A DNA stretch of 64,000 nt, from positions 1,196,734-1,260,733 of the forward strand of contig JASFAU010000011.1 in NCBI GenBank assembly GCA_039704465.1, written 5' to 3'. The position numbers were made by a program, and so were the translations under genes. A model generated the notes under the pieces. The model was not told the origin of the DNA and did not search any database. It saw nothing but the letters and a program-made list of their open reading frames with translations. The DNA comes from Plasmodiophora brassicae. Taxonomy: Eukaryota > Endomyxa > Phytomyxea > Plasmodiophorida > Plasmodiophoridae. Positions 1-12,398 of the stretch are shown here, piece after piece (position 1 is the first letter of the stretch; every line of letters starts with the position of its first letter).

Positions 1-2591
1 GACAGGTTGTGCGACACCTGCCGCGAGCCCCATGAGCCAATGCACGGTGCGCGATGCAAACAGCGGCGACACATGCACCCGACCTTGGACACCATCAGGT
101 CGAGAAGCATGATCAGCAGACGCTGGAACGGGGCATCCTCGGCGTCTTCGACAGGGATGGAGTCTTGCGGGGCGGGCATGACGTTGACAAGCGCGCGAAG
201 CAGCGACACGGCGGTCGGTGACTCGGCAGCGGCGCCATCGGATGTAATGCACCGATGCACCTCCATGAGGAACGCCAGGTAGGACAGCTCCAGGGGGATG
301 CAGGTCGGTGGGAGGCTGTCCGTCTGCTTCATGACCGCGAACGACTGGGCACAGAGCTGCGCGTCGAGGCTGTTCAGCTTCGCATCGGCCTGCTCGTCCA
401 GCGCGGGAATTGACGCCCACGATGTGCGATTGCCGACAATACACGTCACCATGTCGATCAGCACGCGAAGTTGCCCTGGGGACGTCACCGGTTAGAACAG
501 GGCAGCGCGCTCATCAGTCCGCGTCGAGAGGACTGTACCGAACACGTGGGGATCGCCACTGTTAGCCAGGACTTCGTTCATTCGCGTTAGAACGTAGGAG
601 GAGAACTCGCAACCTGCGCCAACGAAGATCAACACAAAGGAGATCAATGGGCAGAAAAGGACGGCGCTTAACGACCATGCGAGCGCACAATGATCGCAAC
701 GCTCTTCAGCAAAGGCGACGCTAGGACGCCGGCAGCGCCATCGGAGATGTCGGGGCCGCCCTCGTCGTCCTCCGTGTCTTCGTTCAGCGATGTCGGATCA
801 GCAGCGCGCTGCCTCTCGAGCTGGACATCGACGAACGTCGTTACGACCTGAGGGGCAGCAGGTGAGTCGCACGGCGGCCCCTCATCGATTGCTCGACCTA
901 CCGTAAAGGACAGCTGGACGAGACGTTGTATACGGGACTGGATAGCGGCAGGATCACCTCTGGATTGCAGCGTTGCCGATTGCTTGGCCGACGCCGAGAC
1001 GAGGGACGCCCACGTCTCGAACAGGTAGACCTTGCAGCGCAGGTTGGCACGAACCAGCATGATCGTGAACTGGTGCATGGCCTCGAGCCATTCGTCGAAC
1101 GCCGCCTCGAGCAGGACGAAATCCGAGAACGGGAACGTCGCACGCATCGAGTCGATCAGGCGCGACAGGTAGACCAGGTTGTCTTCGCAGGCGAGGAACA
1201 CGCCATTTGGCGGGCCCTTCAACAACGTCGTGACGCCATCAACAAAGATCTGCCCCGAAACGGGAATCAGTGCCAGTCGTCGGGACGAAGCGGGCGAGCA
1301 AACGGGCCCGACCCTGAGAAAGTCACGGCGTTCGAACACCGTTGCAAACATCGAGCGTTTCAGCGTAACGAGCCACGACAGGCACTGCATGGCGAGCGGT
1401 TGGATCTCGCAACGGGGCGGTGACGGGCACCGTTGGGCGACGCTGAAAAACACGTTGACGGTGCGCTCCTCCTTGAGGAACTTCCATTCGCTGGGCACGA
1501 GCAGTGGCTGGTGCATTGACTGGACCGGAGAGTAGCCGGCGGCCGGGAAGTCGTACTGCAAACAGGTGAGGATAAGCCTCAGCGAGGACTCCTGCAGAGC
1601 CAGGACGCTCGGGTCGAACGACTTTGTTGGCAGCATATCGGGCGCCAGCGTCGACCGCAACGCTGACAAACCCAGCTGCAGGATGGATTCCAGCTGCTGG
1701 TCCTTGAACATGATCGCTATGGACCTCTGGCTGTGCTCAAACGTCCCTGGCGAAAGGACCGTTCAGCAAGCGTGCACAGGGTGCGTTCCGGTGCGGACGC
1801 GACAGGTACCAATGTCCGGCTGGATGTCAGTGACAATGTCGCCCAGCAGCTGGAGAGCCGCACAGGCATGGGCGCGCGTCGACGACGGCGAATCCGTCAG
1901 CGACGACGTAAGCGCCACGATCGAGTGCTGCCGGGGCGACATCCTCCAGCTCGTCTTCACGAGCGACGATATCGCGCGGATCACCGCTACGATCACGTAA
2001 TTCGGGCGCGCCGCCGACACGAACCCGAACAGCGTCTGGATCAGGACGTCGCCTGGTTCGTGACGACAATCAGTGGCAACGCAGCGGACGGGGTCGCGGT
2101 CGACAACGTACGCGTGTAGTCGATCTGGGCGACCTGGACCTTGTCCCAGTTGGCCTGGATCAGCTCGCGTAACGTTGCGCAGCCAAAGACAATGGCATCG
2201 GACGACAGCGACGTCTCGATCAGGTACAGCAGGACGGGGAGCATCCCGATGTCTACCATGATGGGCGTTACAGGATATTCACCCAGGAACAACCGCCGTC
2301 GCGCGAGCCCAAACCTGATGTCGCCTCAGCACGAAACTCGAGCAGGTACCGATGGGCCCCGTCCCTGCGTTCGGGGTCCGGGCACGTATAGAAGATGCTG
2401 TGACCGGGGCCGAGTCAGATTCCTGTGACGCACGGCAAACCACGCCGGGTGCACCTGGCCGCCTGCTCCAGCTGCTTCAGTTTCGCGACCTGGTCGGGCG
2501 ACACCGACTTGGGCGCGTCGAATTCCGCGGGCGCGTACCGCTCGCCGCCGCCCGAGTCGGACCGCTCGACGGCGCCGGCGTCGAGCTCCAT
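1..2591 (-). CDS. XPO7: Exportin-7-like nuclear export receptor (RanBP16 family), 3' end beyond window
   Basis: Importin-beta-superfamily HEAT-repeat protein that would carry cargo through nuclear pores with Ran-GTP. The start ATG at 2591-2589 opens a short acidic N-terminus, followed after introns by an exportin-like segment (FYTCPDPERRDGAHRYLLEF). Next come LLYLIETSLSSDAIVFG, YVIVAVIRAISSLVKTSW, an FEHSQRSIAIMFKDQQL stretch equivalent to the RanBP16 THRK..SFRDSSL motif, and LILTCLQYDFP. The long exon covers 668-1711 and contains a probable 63-bp in-frame intron at 1250-1312. Reading continues below 660 (LRVLIDMVTCIVGNRTSW and LSYLAFLMEVHRCIT), which matches the mid-region of exportin-7. Only about the N-terminal half is present. 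Exportin-4 or another RanBP16 relative is possible, but the motif order fits exportin-7 best. It shares a roughly 500-bp divergent upstream region with the kinase gene. Confidence 0.85.
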
Positions 2592-3097
2592 GGACGCACG
2601 TCGCCCCGCCCTCGGCTCCGCCCCTCCGAAACCGCAGCCTCAAACGCGCGCCGGATGCCGAATGACCCCTCCCTCGCCCCGTCAGCCGGCGAGCCGACGC
2701 AGTCGCAGGCGCAGTCGCAGGCGCCCGAAAAAACTCCACCAAGCACGACCAAATGCAGCACGTTGGTTTGTTTTTTTCTGCACGCGTCACGTCACCGCGT
2801 TACGGGGTAGGTGCCCCCAGCGCGGCGCACCAGCGCTGCATCCGGCATCCCGCCCCCCGAACGTTCGTTGCGTTTTTTCTGGAACGATCGCACTGGCGCG
2901 GAGGGGCCTCGTCAATGCGGGCAACGGTGCGGATGCCGGCTCGCCTGGGCGTACGTACGGGTGCCCCGGGATCGGGCGGATGTGGTACGTCGACGAAGAT
3001 ATCGGGCACCGATCCGATCGCGTTGGATGTTGTTCAAATCTTGCCGGCCGTGCGTGGTGGATATTGCGGGCGACGGCGCGTCGTCGTCGGCGCCTAG

Positions 3098-5199
3098 ATG
3101 TTGGATGGCGACATCACCGAGATCCTGGAGAACCATGCGTACCTGGGCGCCGTCAAGAACAACGATAGCGACGCCGCCCAGGAGCTGCTGGACAAGCTGC
3201 CGCCGTTCGCGACGCTGGGCGACCTGGTCGCCCAGCTGAAGGCGAGCAACGAGCTCACGTTCAAGGTCGTGTTCGGGCAGCGCGCCGGCCACTACCTGAT
3301 CAAGTGCTTCCTCGTCTCCGAGTACTCGGTCAGCAAGGCGCTCTTCATCTCCGACGTCGACATCTTCAGGCAGATGAGGTGGGCGGGGGGGCCGCACGCC
3401 CGGCCATATATGTACGACGTGCGCCCTAATACGCCGCCGCGTAGGGACCCGGCCGCCCGGGTCACCGTCGCCAAGCGCATCGTCGACGAGTTCCTGGTGG
3501 CGCGCGACGCGAACGACCCGCCGCCCCGGAAGCGGCAGAGCGTGTTCGAGCAGATGACGCTGGAGCGGCGCAACTCGTCGCAGCCGCCGCCGAACGTCGG
3601 CAAGTCGTCGAACCACAACGGCAACCTGCTGCAGCCGCTGCCCATCGACAGCAACGTCGTCGAGGTGCCGTCGAACCCGCAACCACGTCAGAGTTCGCGC
3701 GCTTCGACCCCCATCGCGTGTGCGGACACGCCCTGACGCATGTGCCATCCTCATAGACCAGTCGCTGCTGCAGGCGATGACGAACTCGATCGGCGTGTAC
3801 GGGCCGAACGTGACCAAGGCGATCGACCTGGTCGCGTCCGGCCAGGCGCCGTCGACCATGTTCGACGAGATCTCGGGCGAGGTCATGCACGACCTGCAGT
3901 TCGATGTGTTCCCCCGGTTCCTGAACAGCCCCTTCTTCGAGCGGTACATTCGCGCGAAGAGCTACGAGAGCAAGACGATCACCATCAACGACTTCTTCAT
4001 GATGCGCGTGCTGGGCCGCGGCGGGTTCGGCACGGTGCGCGCCTGCAACAAGATGGACACGTCGACGATGTACGCGGCCAAGATGATCGACAAGAAGCGC
4101 GTCCAGGGGACGAACTCGCTCAAGTACATCATGCTGGAGCGGGACCTGCTGGCCGCGGTCGACTCGCGGTTCGTCATCGGCCTCAAGTACGCCCTGGAGG
4201 ACAAGAACAACCTGTACTTCATGCTGGACCTGATGACGGGCGGCGACCTGCGCTTCCAGCTCAACGAGCACAAGCAGTTCCCGGAGGAGCGCGCCCGGTT
4301 CTACGCCGCCGAGATCCTGCTGGGCCTGACCCACATCCACAGCAAGGGCATCATCTACCGCGACCTGAAGCTCGAGAACGTCCTGCTGGACGATAAGGGC
4401 CACTGCAAGATCAGCGACCTGGGCCTGGCCGTCCAGAGCACGAAGCCCATTCGCGGGTACGCCGGCACGCCCGGGTACATCGCCCCGGAGGTCATCCAGG
4501 ACAAACCGTACGACAAGGCCGCCGACTACTTCAGCTTTGGCGTCCTGATCTACCGCATGCTGAGCGGAAGGGTACCCCCCGTTGCCAGCGAACGATCACC
4601 CCTAGGCTTCTGGTCTGACGGCAACTGACAGGCGCCGTTCGACGAGAAGGTCAGCGGCGACGACGACCGGGATAAGGCCGTGCTGAACGCGACGGCCGTG
4701 TACCCGCCAGAGTACTTCCAGGGCGACGTCATCTCGCTGCTGAAGGGGTTGCTCGAGAAGGACCCGAAGCACCGACTCGGCGCGGAGGGCGTCGACCAGA
4801 TCAAGCAGCACCCGTGGTTCGAGAACACGGACTGGGGCCTGATCGAGGCCGGCCACATCGACGCGCCGTTCGTCCCCACGGTACGCCCGCCGAATGTCGC
4901 CTGCGATCGGCCGGGGCCGTGCGCTGAACGTGCGGCGCGCGCAGAGCGACCGGGTCAACGCCGAATCGATGCAGGGCGTGTACAACACGGAGGACGACGA
5001 CAAGTACAGGAAGGTGAAGCTGACGCCCGAGTTCAACAAGGCGATCGCCAACTTCACGTACAAGTCGCCGTCGGCGATCCAGAACGAGATCACCGAAGTC
5101 ATGATGCGCGCCGACCAGGGCATCAATTTCGAGATGTTCGCCCCGCCGCAGCCGCCCCGGCACCGGAAGAAGAAGGACGGCGACTGCGCCGTCATGTGA
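3098..5199 (+). CDS. G-protein-coupled-receptor-kinase-like AGC kinase with RGS-homology region and C-terminal CAAX box
   Basis: Exons 3098-3378, 3445-3686, 3757-4571, 4632-4880 and 4945-5199 (introns 60-70 bp) give about 613 aa. Residues 1-240 resemble the split RGS-homology domain of GRKs, with an Asn/Pro-rich insert. The kinase domain starts near residue 252: Gly loop GRGGFG, AAK lysine, catalytic YRDLKLEN, and DLG instead of DFG. DLG is typical of GRKs. The APE motif is in APEVIQDKPYDKAADY. An AGC C-tail follows, ending KKKDGDCAVM, so a basic stretch followed by a CAAX box (CAVM) predicts prenylation and membrane targeting, as in GRK1/GRK7. Family knowledge says such kinases phosphorylate activated receptors; the substrate here is unknown. 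The start gives an intact N-terminus with an acidic first helix. Confidence 0.9.
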
Positions 5200-5396
5200 A
5201 ACAGCACCTCCCCTCCCCCAAAACCTAATATAGCGCGGTTGTGCGCGACAGTGGCGCAATGCAAAGTGCGCCAGTGGCTTCCGCGGCGTGCCCCCCACCC
5301 TTCGGCGTAACGCGGACCGCAGCTGCTCAGCGACAAGGACGAACCACACTGCTGGACAGGACTGTGTATACAGGTTGTCAACAGCGTACGGAGCGA

Positions 5397-8300
5397 CTAG
5401 AAGACGGCCTTGAACGTGGACTCGATGGCGGCGTTGACGATGCGATGGTTGGATCGGGCCGTGACCCGCATGGCGGCATCCCGGACCTCGATGCGCAGCA
5501 GCATGGGCGCCAGGGACGACGAGCCACCCGGGCCCAGGTGCGCAAAGTTGCCGGCGCCGACGACAGACTGCCCGGACGGGTCGGCATCGGCGACGACCTG
5601 CAGTCGTAGCGAGTTGGAAACGAGTTGCGCTACACCGGCCAGCGTGAACGACGACCCGTCGTGCGACTGGAGCATGAACCGGTGCTCGTTGGCACTCAGC
5701 GACTGCCACGCGTCGAAGAAACCTTGACTGGACATGGACATTGGCGATGAGAACAGGGAGATGGCCACGGGGAGGGCAATGTCGAGCTGGAAGGGCGTTC
5801 CTTGGTACGTCAGGGACAGTGTGGCCGTCGGCAGGGCCGGGAACGGCTGTGCCACCTGCCAGAGCAGGTACAGCGGGTCCTGGGTCTTCGGCTGTACAGA
5901 GAACGGACCCTCCGGTCGAAGTTGGGCTCGCGCGCCTGCAAGGCAGCGGCGGTTCAGCACCGGACGAATCGATCTCCGCTGGGTACCGATGGCAACCTTT
6001 GTTGGCCGGTATGGCCAGATTGACGTTGACAAGAGGCGCAGTAGTGGACTTATTGCCAAAGTACAGGATCATTTTCGCCTGAGGGCTCCCGTCGACTTGC
6101 ACCATGCAACCGACCTGCAGGAAGTCGCACTCGTACAGGACGCCCTTGCCTGTTAAGAGGATGTTCCGGGTCAGCGCCGGGTCCTGTGGGGCAAGAGAAG
6201 CCGTCTGGGCCGCTGCGGCCGCACTGCTCCCTCCGAGTAGATCGTCAATAGACAGGAGGTCGCGAACCTGTCTAATGATTAACAATACGGTCAGCAATTG
6301 GCGAAACGTACCCGACCGCGTTCTGCGGCGACGGGCTGCGATCTGATTCAGTCTCTTCTTCGGTGTCTTCGTCCTGGTCGTCGTCGTCGTCATCCTCCTC
6401 CTCAGACTGAACAGAGGGAACGGTCAGAACGGAACGCCGAGCGTCAGCGCAACCCGAACCTCTTCCTCGTCTTCGTCGCTGACGGCCTGTTGTACAGAGC
6501 GTCAGTGCAGGCTAGTGAGGCCCAGTCGCACAGCTGACCTTCTTCCCCGAGGCAGCCGACTTCCCTTTGGATTTACCATGGCGGTCGCCTTCTTCATCGT
6601 CGTCCTCATTTTCGTCTTCGTCCTCGTCGTCATCATCCGTGTCTTCATGTGCCTGGTCCGCCTATCCTTGGTGTTAGTTGCCCCCATAAGACGCCTGAAC
6701 GGAATGCCTGCAAGCGGACCTTCCTGGGCGCTCTTTCTTCCTTCGCTCGCATGAGTTGCACCAGAGCGGACGATCTTTCGGGGAACGGCGGCATCATCTC
6801 CCAGACACACGACTGCCCAATAAATATATGTTGAGTGATTCAATGAAACCGCGCGCTGCTGCAACACATACCATTAGCTCTTGGTTGTCAAAGCCCAGCA
6901 TTTCCGTATACTCGACGGAGCGCTGCTGGAGTTCGTCGTCAATGTACGACCGGAACCTGAACCAGCGGGTCACATCAAGCGTGACTTGGGAGGTCCACGC
7001 CACCAACTCAGCAGCGCGCGCTTACGGTTGCATGACTTTCAGGATGGTCGACTTCAGATGTGGGTACAGGTTCCACATCTTCATGAACGTATTGAGCAGC
7101 AGCGCTTGCGTCGGCCAGGGCGCGGTCGCGAACCTGGCATACAGCAGGGTGAACTGCGATTTCGAAGGGGCGTGCTCTTCGATCATGTGCCCGAACTCGC
7201 CGAGCAGGTACCCGCCCAGCTTCACGAGCGTCTCATGCGATTTGGGCTTGCCCAGGGCGTCGTAGCATGCCTGCAGGCGATCCAGTTAGCGGGTGCAACG
7301 TTCCGCGCGTGAACAACCCCCCTCACCTGCGCTGCGTACGCCTGCAGGTTGTCGTTGTTCGTCACGACCTGGATGACCCGATGCCAAATGTCATTCGAGA
7401 CGAAGTCCCCGGCGAGCTGGATCAGCTTCAGGATGACGTCAATGTACCACCGGTCGTCCATGGCGAAGTTCTCGGCCAGAATCGCAATCTTGAGCACCAT
7501 CTCCTCGCGGATGGCATACTCGGCGTCGGCCAGCGACGTCAGCAGCTCCATAACAATCTCGGCCGAGTTGGTCGCGTCGCACATATTGAACAGCAGGTCG
7601 AGCGCGCGCTTCTTGATGAACAGATCCGTGTCCTTCAGCAGCGTGATGATCATGGCCTGGTGCGTCTTGATCGCGTCCAGCGTCCCGGGGATCTTCGACA
7701 GGCGCGCCATGGTCTCCAGCGAGATCGACCTGAGGTTCGGGTCCGACACGGCGATCGTCGTGCCCAGCAGCGAGATCGCCCGGCCGAGCAGGTCATGCGT
7801 CCCGGCCAGGTTGTAATGCATGATCACGTTGATCGTCTCGAACAGGACAGCGTGCGCCGCATTCGACTTGTTCACCAGCTTTGACGACCCGCCCGCTGCC
7901 TTGGCAACGGCCGGCTCCTTGGAGCAGTCCTCGATCAGCCTGGCCAGCTGGCCCAACAGCCTGCAAGCCATTCAGAGGACAACGCGGCACAGACGGCGAA
8001 CAGCACGACGACCGCGTACCTGGAGTAGAGCGTCGGCTGTTCCGGCGCCGGGTACAACTGGAAGAAGCGCAGCATCTTGACCTGCAGCCAGGGGCACCCT
8101 TGCGAATAGTAAATGTAGCCGCGGTCGATGTCCTTCGCGTGCAGCTTGTCGAGCCAGTTGATGCATTTCTGGACGGCGCCCCTGTACGGTTCCGGGTCGT
8201 ACGACGCCAGGCCCAACAGCAGCGACATGACGCAGAGGACGACGCCCAGGTTCGTGTTGTCGAGCATGTCGACGAACCTGGGCGCCCACGCGTCCGTCTG

Positions 8301-8959
8301 GATCACTTCCGGGTACTTGCGGAACAGGCGCAGCAGGCACAGGGCGGCCTTCTTCTTCACAAAGTCGCGGGACGCGCCGGACACCAGCAGGCGTTGCACG
8401 TCGGCCGCCAGACTCTCGGCGAACTCCTCCCCGCCCACGTTGGCAATGCAGGTCAGCGCCAGGCACTGGAAGTTCTCGTTCTTCGAGTTCAGGTCGTTCT
8501 TCACCGACTGAATAATCAAACGAAGGATGTCGTTCTGAGGGCAGGAGCGCGCGGTCAGTGACACACCAGACCACGTCGTCAGGCAGGGCGATACGTACCT
8601 GCTCGGTGAGCATCAACGTGCACGCGACGTACCCGACGTTCTTCTCGCTGTACTTGGGCTGCGATATGAGGCTGACGGACTCCATGTGCCCGAAGTCGAT
8701 GTCGATGCCCAGCATCATCATGTAGATGATCTTCCAGACGTACTTCTTCAGCTGGTACCCGCCGATGTTCGTCTGCGCGAACTTCTGCCGGATATTGCCC
8801 AGCTCCTTGTCGATCCGCTTCTGCTCCTCTTCCTTTGTCGCGCCTACAGACGACGCCACCAGCGCCGTCAGCACCCCCGACGACGGCCGGCCAGACGCGC
8901 CGCGCCAACGTACATTGCCGGATGTCGGTGATGAACATGGTCAGGCCCCGCATGGCCAT
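5397..8959 (-). CDS. AP2A: AP-2 complex subunit alpha (adaptin)
   Basis: Large subunit of the clathrin adaptor AP-2, acting at the plasma membrane in endocytosis. The start ATG at 8959-8957 has a CCACC context, and the first exon reads AMRGLTMFITDIRQ, matching the conserved MRGL..FISDIR start. Further exons give KRIDKELGNIRQKF, YVWKIIYMMMLGIDIDFGHME, LTCIANVGGEEFAE, a long armadillo trunk (7222-7971), YLLGEFGHMIEE (7022-7225), and the MPPFPERSSALVQL hinge-proximal motif near 6800. A Lys/Asp-rich low-complexity hinge follows, then the ear domain (YFGNKST, FFDAWQSLSANEHRFM, VGAGNFAH) ending FKAVF at the stop codon. About eight short introns interrupt the gene. Both ear subdomains are recognisable, so the protein looks complete. 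AP-1 gamma is less likely because the N-terminus and ear follow alpha-adaptin. Confidence 0.92.
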
Positions 8960-9256
8960 GGTGGCGCGCAGTGGTCGAGCGGCCGGCGTCGCCGCTGGCA
9001 CTTACACCAGACCGACGCCCCGCGCAAAAATGCGCCTCTCGGTTGTCGAGATGGGGCGGTCATCAACAACTCGACCTCATCTGCAAGCCGGTCGCAGCCC
9101 CACACACAGCGCAAACCACGTTTTGCTGTCCCGTTTCTGCGCACTGCGGGGACTACCGCGACACTGCAACGCGCAACTTTTGGGGGGCCGCAAAGCTGTT
9201 CGCAGGTGGATGTACGCCGCATAGACCATTCACGGGTGCGGCAACGATAAATAATT

Positions 9257-10652
9257 CTATTGGGCGACACCTGTCTTCTTCTTCTTCTGGCGCCGGCGCT
9301 TCTTGCCCGCCTGGCACGACGCGTTCGACGTGGCGGCCGCCTGCTCACGGTCGACGCCGCCCGACCGTTGCGAGTCGTCATCGTCCTCCCAGGCGTTGCC
9401 GCTGTTCAGGCCAATGACGGCGTTCAGACGCTCCAGGTCGCCTAGTGCATGTCGGATCGCATCCGTTCCCGTGGCGGGCGCCGCCACCTTCTTGACAATC
9501 ACGCGAACCTCCAAGGCCTTTGCCGGTTGCGCCGGTGCCTGGTCAGGCTTGCTGGCCTTCGGCTTGGCGGCAAACTCTTCAAAGTCGATGGCGTCGTCCA
9601 CAACGACTTTCTGCCGCTTTGCTGGACGTGCGCGATCGACTGCCCCACCGTCGAGGACTTGCAGGTTCGGCAGCATGTTCCTGATGGCGTCATGGTATTC
9701 GTCGAGATCGCAGACCGGGTTGCCCTGAAGGTTCAGGTTGCGCAGCGCAGGCAGATGGGCCAGCGTCTCCCGCAGCGAATCCAGTGTCGCGATGCGGTTA
9801 TTGCCGAGGTCGAGTAAGGCGAGGCGCGACATCTGAGCAATACAGGCGGGCACGGTTGTGAATCGGTTGCGGTTCAACCGCAGGTTCGTCAGCGAATGCA
9901 ACTTCGACATGGACGAGGGCAGTGTCTTTAGCAGGTTCCCCGATGCCGACAGGGCTTCCAGTCTATGCAGACGACGAGATGAGACGGTTGACAGGTAAGG
10001 CACTGACTGTACACTGACGATTGCAGAGAGGCCCACAGACACCAATCCAGCGTTTCCAGCTGATTGTGCGACACCATGACCTTTTTCAGAGCAGGCAGCC
10101 CGGCCAGTTTCGGCAGGGTGCGAAGGGCATTGTTATTGAGGAGCAAGGCACGTAGATGTTCGAATCGCGGCAGAGCCTGGCACGAGAACGTGTTAGAGCG
10201 CTTGGCGACCAGCCCAAACCGGGTGGGTCGGTTACCTCCAGCTGCGTCAGCTTGTTGTGGCTGAGATCCAAAAACACTAACCGTGTCCACCCGGCCATGT
10301 CGGCTGGGTTGACCTCGCTGATGGCATTGTTCCTGGCGGACACGCTCTCCAGGTCCGTGTTATCCTTCAACCCCGCCAAGGACGTGATTTCATTGTTATC
10401 CAGAACAACGCGTTTCAAGAGCTGCAGTTCACTGATATCGTCGAGTTCAGCAAAGTTCCTCCCCTTGGCGTCCAGAACCGTTATCGTGCGGTGGTCTTTA
10501 CCGCCGCTGCAGACGGACGCGGTCAGGGCGTTCAGCGTCCTCATGACGGCAGGTAGGCACGGCGCGCTGGTCCCCAATGTCGGGCTCCGCCACGGACTCC
10601 GTCGCGGACTCCGTGCTGCTTGAAGCACATCGTCGTTACCTATGTCTGCCAT
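9257..10652 (-). CDS. Leucine-rich-repeat protein with basic C-terminus
   Basis: Three main exons: roughly 10220-10600, 10033-10160 and 9257-9965. The protein is built of SDS22-type LRRs: ISELQLLKRVVLDNNEITSL, LVFLDLSHNKLTQLE, LRALLLNNNALRTLP, LEALSASGNLLKTLP, LTNLRLNRNRFTTVP, LALLDLGNNRIATL and a capping LRNLNLQGNPVCDLDEY..LPNLQVLDGG. After the LRRs come a Lys/Pro-rich region, an acidic EDDDD patch and a terminal KKRRRQKKKK cluster that looks like a nuclear localisation signal. No enzymatic domain is visible. It is probably a scaffold, but a specific orthologue could not be named. The start is uncertain: the first in-frame Met lies at 10652, and an internal Met near 10542 begins the conserved part. 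The 3' end lies about 300 bp from the AP-2 alpha start. Confidence 0.75.
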
Positions 10653-10663
10653 CACCGTCAACA

Positions 10664-12198
10664 ATGCAGCGTTTCAGCGCGCAACCCACGAACTATCGGA
10701 GCGATTCCGTTTGCAAGGTCTACCGCAAATATGCATTGCTCTTTAGCTTGCCTTTGATACCGAATGTAGGACGAGGCGATGTGGCGGGACGATTGCTGAC
10801 GTCACTTGAGGACGGCGCACATGAGTTTCGATCGCTTGCATATTCCGAGATCCATCGTGGACCATGGGATCAGGTGTGGATCGAATGGCGCGACCTGTAC
10901 ACTATTGCGTCAATCCGCATGCTGGGCGATCCTGCTCTACGGGAGCAAGACGCCTTACGGACCATCGACATGGCACTCTTGTTTGGTGCCTGTCTCTTTC
11001 GTGACGAGCTGAAATCGTCAGCAGGTGCGCCCGCGATGCGTTTTGATGCTCTCAAGATTGCCGGTACACTAATATCGCTCAGCTCGCATTTCTCACGTGT
11101 TGTCGTCCCGGGTGTCCAAACAGCCGTTGTACGTAAACACGAAGACGCAGCGTACACCTCGTGCGATTCCCGCTCGAACCCGAAGTCCTGTACCCCGGGT
11201 GTTCCAATGCGACCTGTTTCGGTTTCAGCGAGACTTCGTACGCGTCATCTGCGTATCGTGTGCGTTCTACCACCTGTGCTCATCGTTCCCAGGTCCACGG
11301 CTGTCGTCCAGTCGTCATCGAGGGAGGCATGGCTGGGTGGCCCTGTGTCAACCAGCGGCCGTTTTCCGATATGAACTACCTAAAACGAGCCATGGTAGGG
11401 CGACGCAGGTCGCGTGCGTTATAACGTCCTGGTGGCGTCTGACGAGCGTGCAGGGGTTCCGCACGGTGCCTGTCGAATCGGGACGAAGTTACACGCATGA
11501 CCCGGTGTGGCGCCCTACGCTCATGACCATTGCCGAGTTCATCGATAATCATGTCCTGGTGGACAGCACTGGTCCCGTCCATTATTTGGCCCAGCACGAC
11601 CTGTTCGAACAGGTTCCTGAACTGCGCCACGATGCTCCTATTCCCGATTACTGCATCGGTACCTTACTCGCTCTCTCTCTGTTGTGGCCGCTCTTAACGT
11701 CATCGATTGTAGTAGCGTTCGATGCAGAAGAGCCTGTTGTCCGTTCTTCAGTATGGTTCGGTCCAGCTGGGACTCAAACGCCTCTCCATACGGATCCAGA
11801 AGACAACCTTCTTTGTCAGGTACCTGTGTGCGCATCGCACCATGCCGCTCCTGCTTTCGCTGAACCTCGGCACATGCAGGTCTTCGGCAGTAAATACGTG
11901 CGACTCTATTTCGCAGCGGACACGCCCCGGGTGCATCCCCGGCAAGACATGCCCAACACAAGCGAGGTTGACCTGGCCAACCCGGATCGGGACCGCTTTC
12001 CCCTGTTCGATACGGTCCCGTGCTTCGAAACGACCCTCAATCAGGGCGATATGCTGTTCATCCCGAAAGGGTACCTGGCGTCCCTCGTGAATGGCGATCG
12101 TCGGTGTGTCACTGACCCGTTCTGGATCGTACAGCATGTGGCACTACGTCGAATCGCTATCTGCAAGCTTCTCTGTGAACTTCTGGTGGTCTGTCTGA
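10664..12198 (+). CDS. KDM8: JmjC-domain 2-oxoglutarate oxygenase, KDM8/JMJD5-like
   Basis: Fe(II)/2-oxoglutarate-dependent dioxygenase of the JMJD5 group (protein hydroxylase, also proposed histone demethylase). The N-terminal helical part is conserved (EIHRGPWDQVWIEWRDLYTIAS; ALRTIDMALLFGACLFRDEL). Then follow FQRDFV, joined after a 55-bp intron (11238-11292) to PVVIEGGMAGWP, VPVESGRSYT, YLAQHDLFEQVPELRHD and IPDYC. The metal site is WFGPAGTQTPLHTDPEDN (HxD), followed by YVRLYFA, LFIPKG and a last exon with MWHYVESLSASFSVNFWW, which supplies the distal histidine. Stop TGA is at 12196-12198. The catalytic residues are present, so activity is plausible. Its start codon lies only 11 bp from the furthest possible start of the LRR gene on the other strand. 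One 5' intron boundary (11100-11150) is unresolved. Confidence 0.9.
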
Positions 12199-12398
12199 CA
12201 CGTCGTCGTCCCGGACGGGCGTGTCCTGCTGCCTAGGCAGGTACATCGCATACGCGCATGGCCCGACGAGGGCTCCACGCTGCAAATGCTATCCAGGAAT
12301 GGCCCGTCACGTCTCAACCTGATCCGCCAATCTAGACGTTTAGTTGGTTGGGTCCGGCCCTAAACGCTCGCTGTGGTCGCCCTGCCACGTGGGCCGTC

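Noticed and set aside
926..1535. Plus-strand frames opposite the exportin gene
   Set aside because: Antisense shadows; the minus strand has recognisable exportin sequence throughout.
4801..6393. 530-residue minus-strand open frame
   Set aside because: It overlaps the last exons of the kinase and the wrong frame of the AP-2 alpha ear; only its first part coincides with real AP-2 alpha exons.
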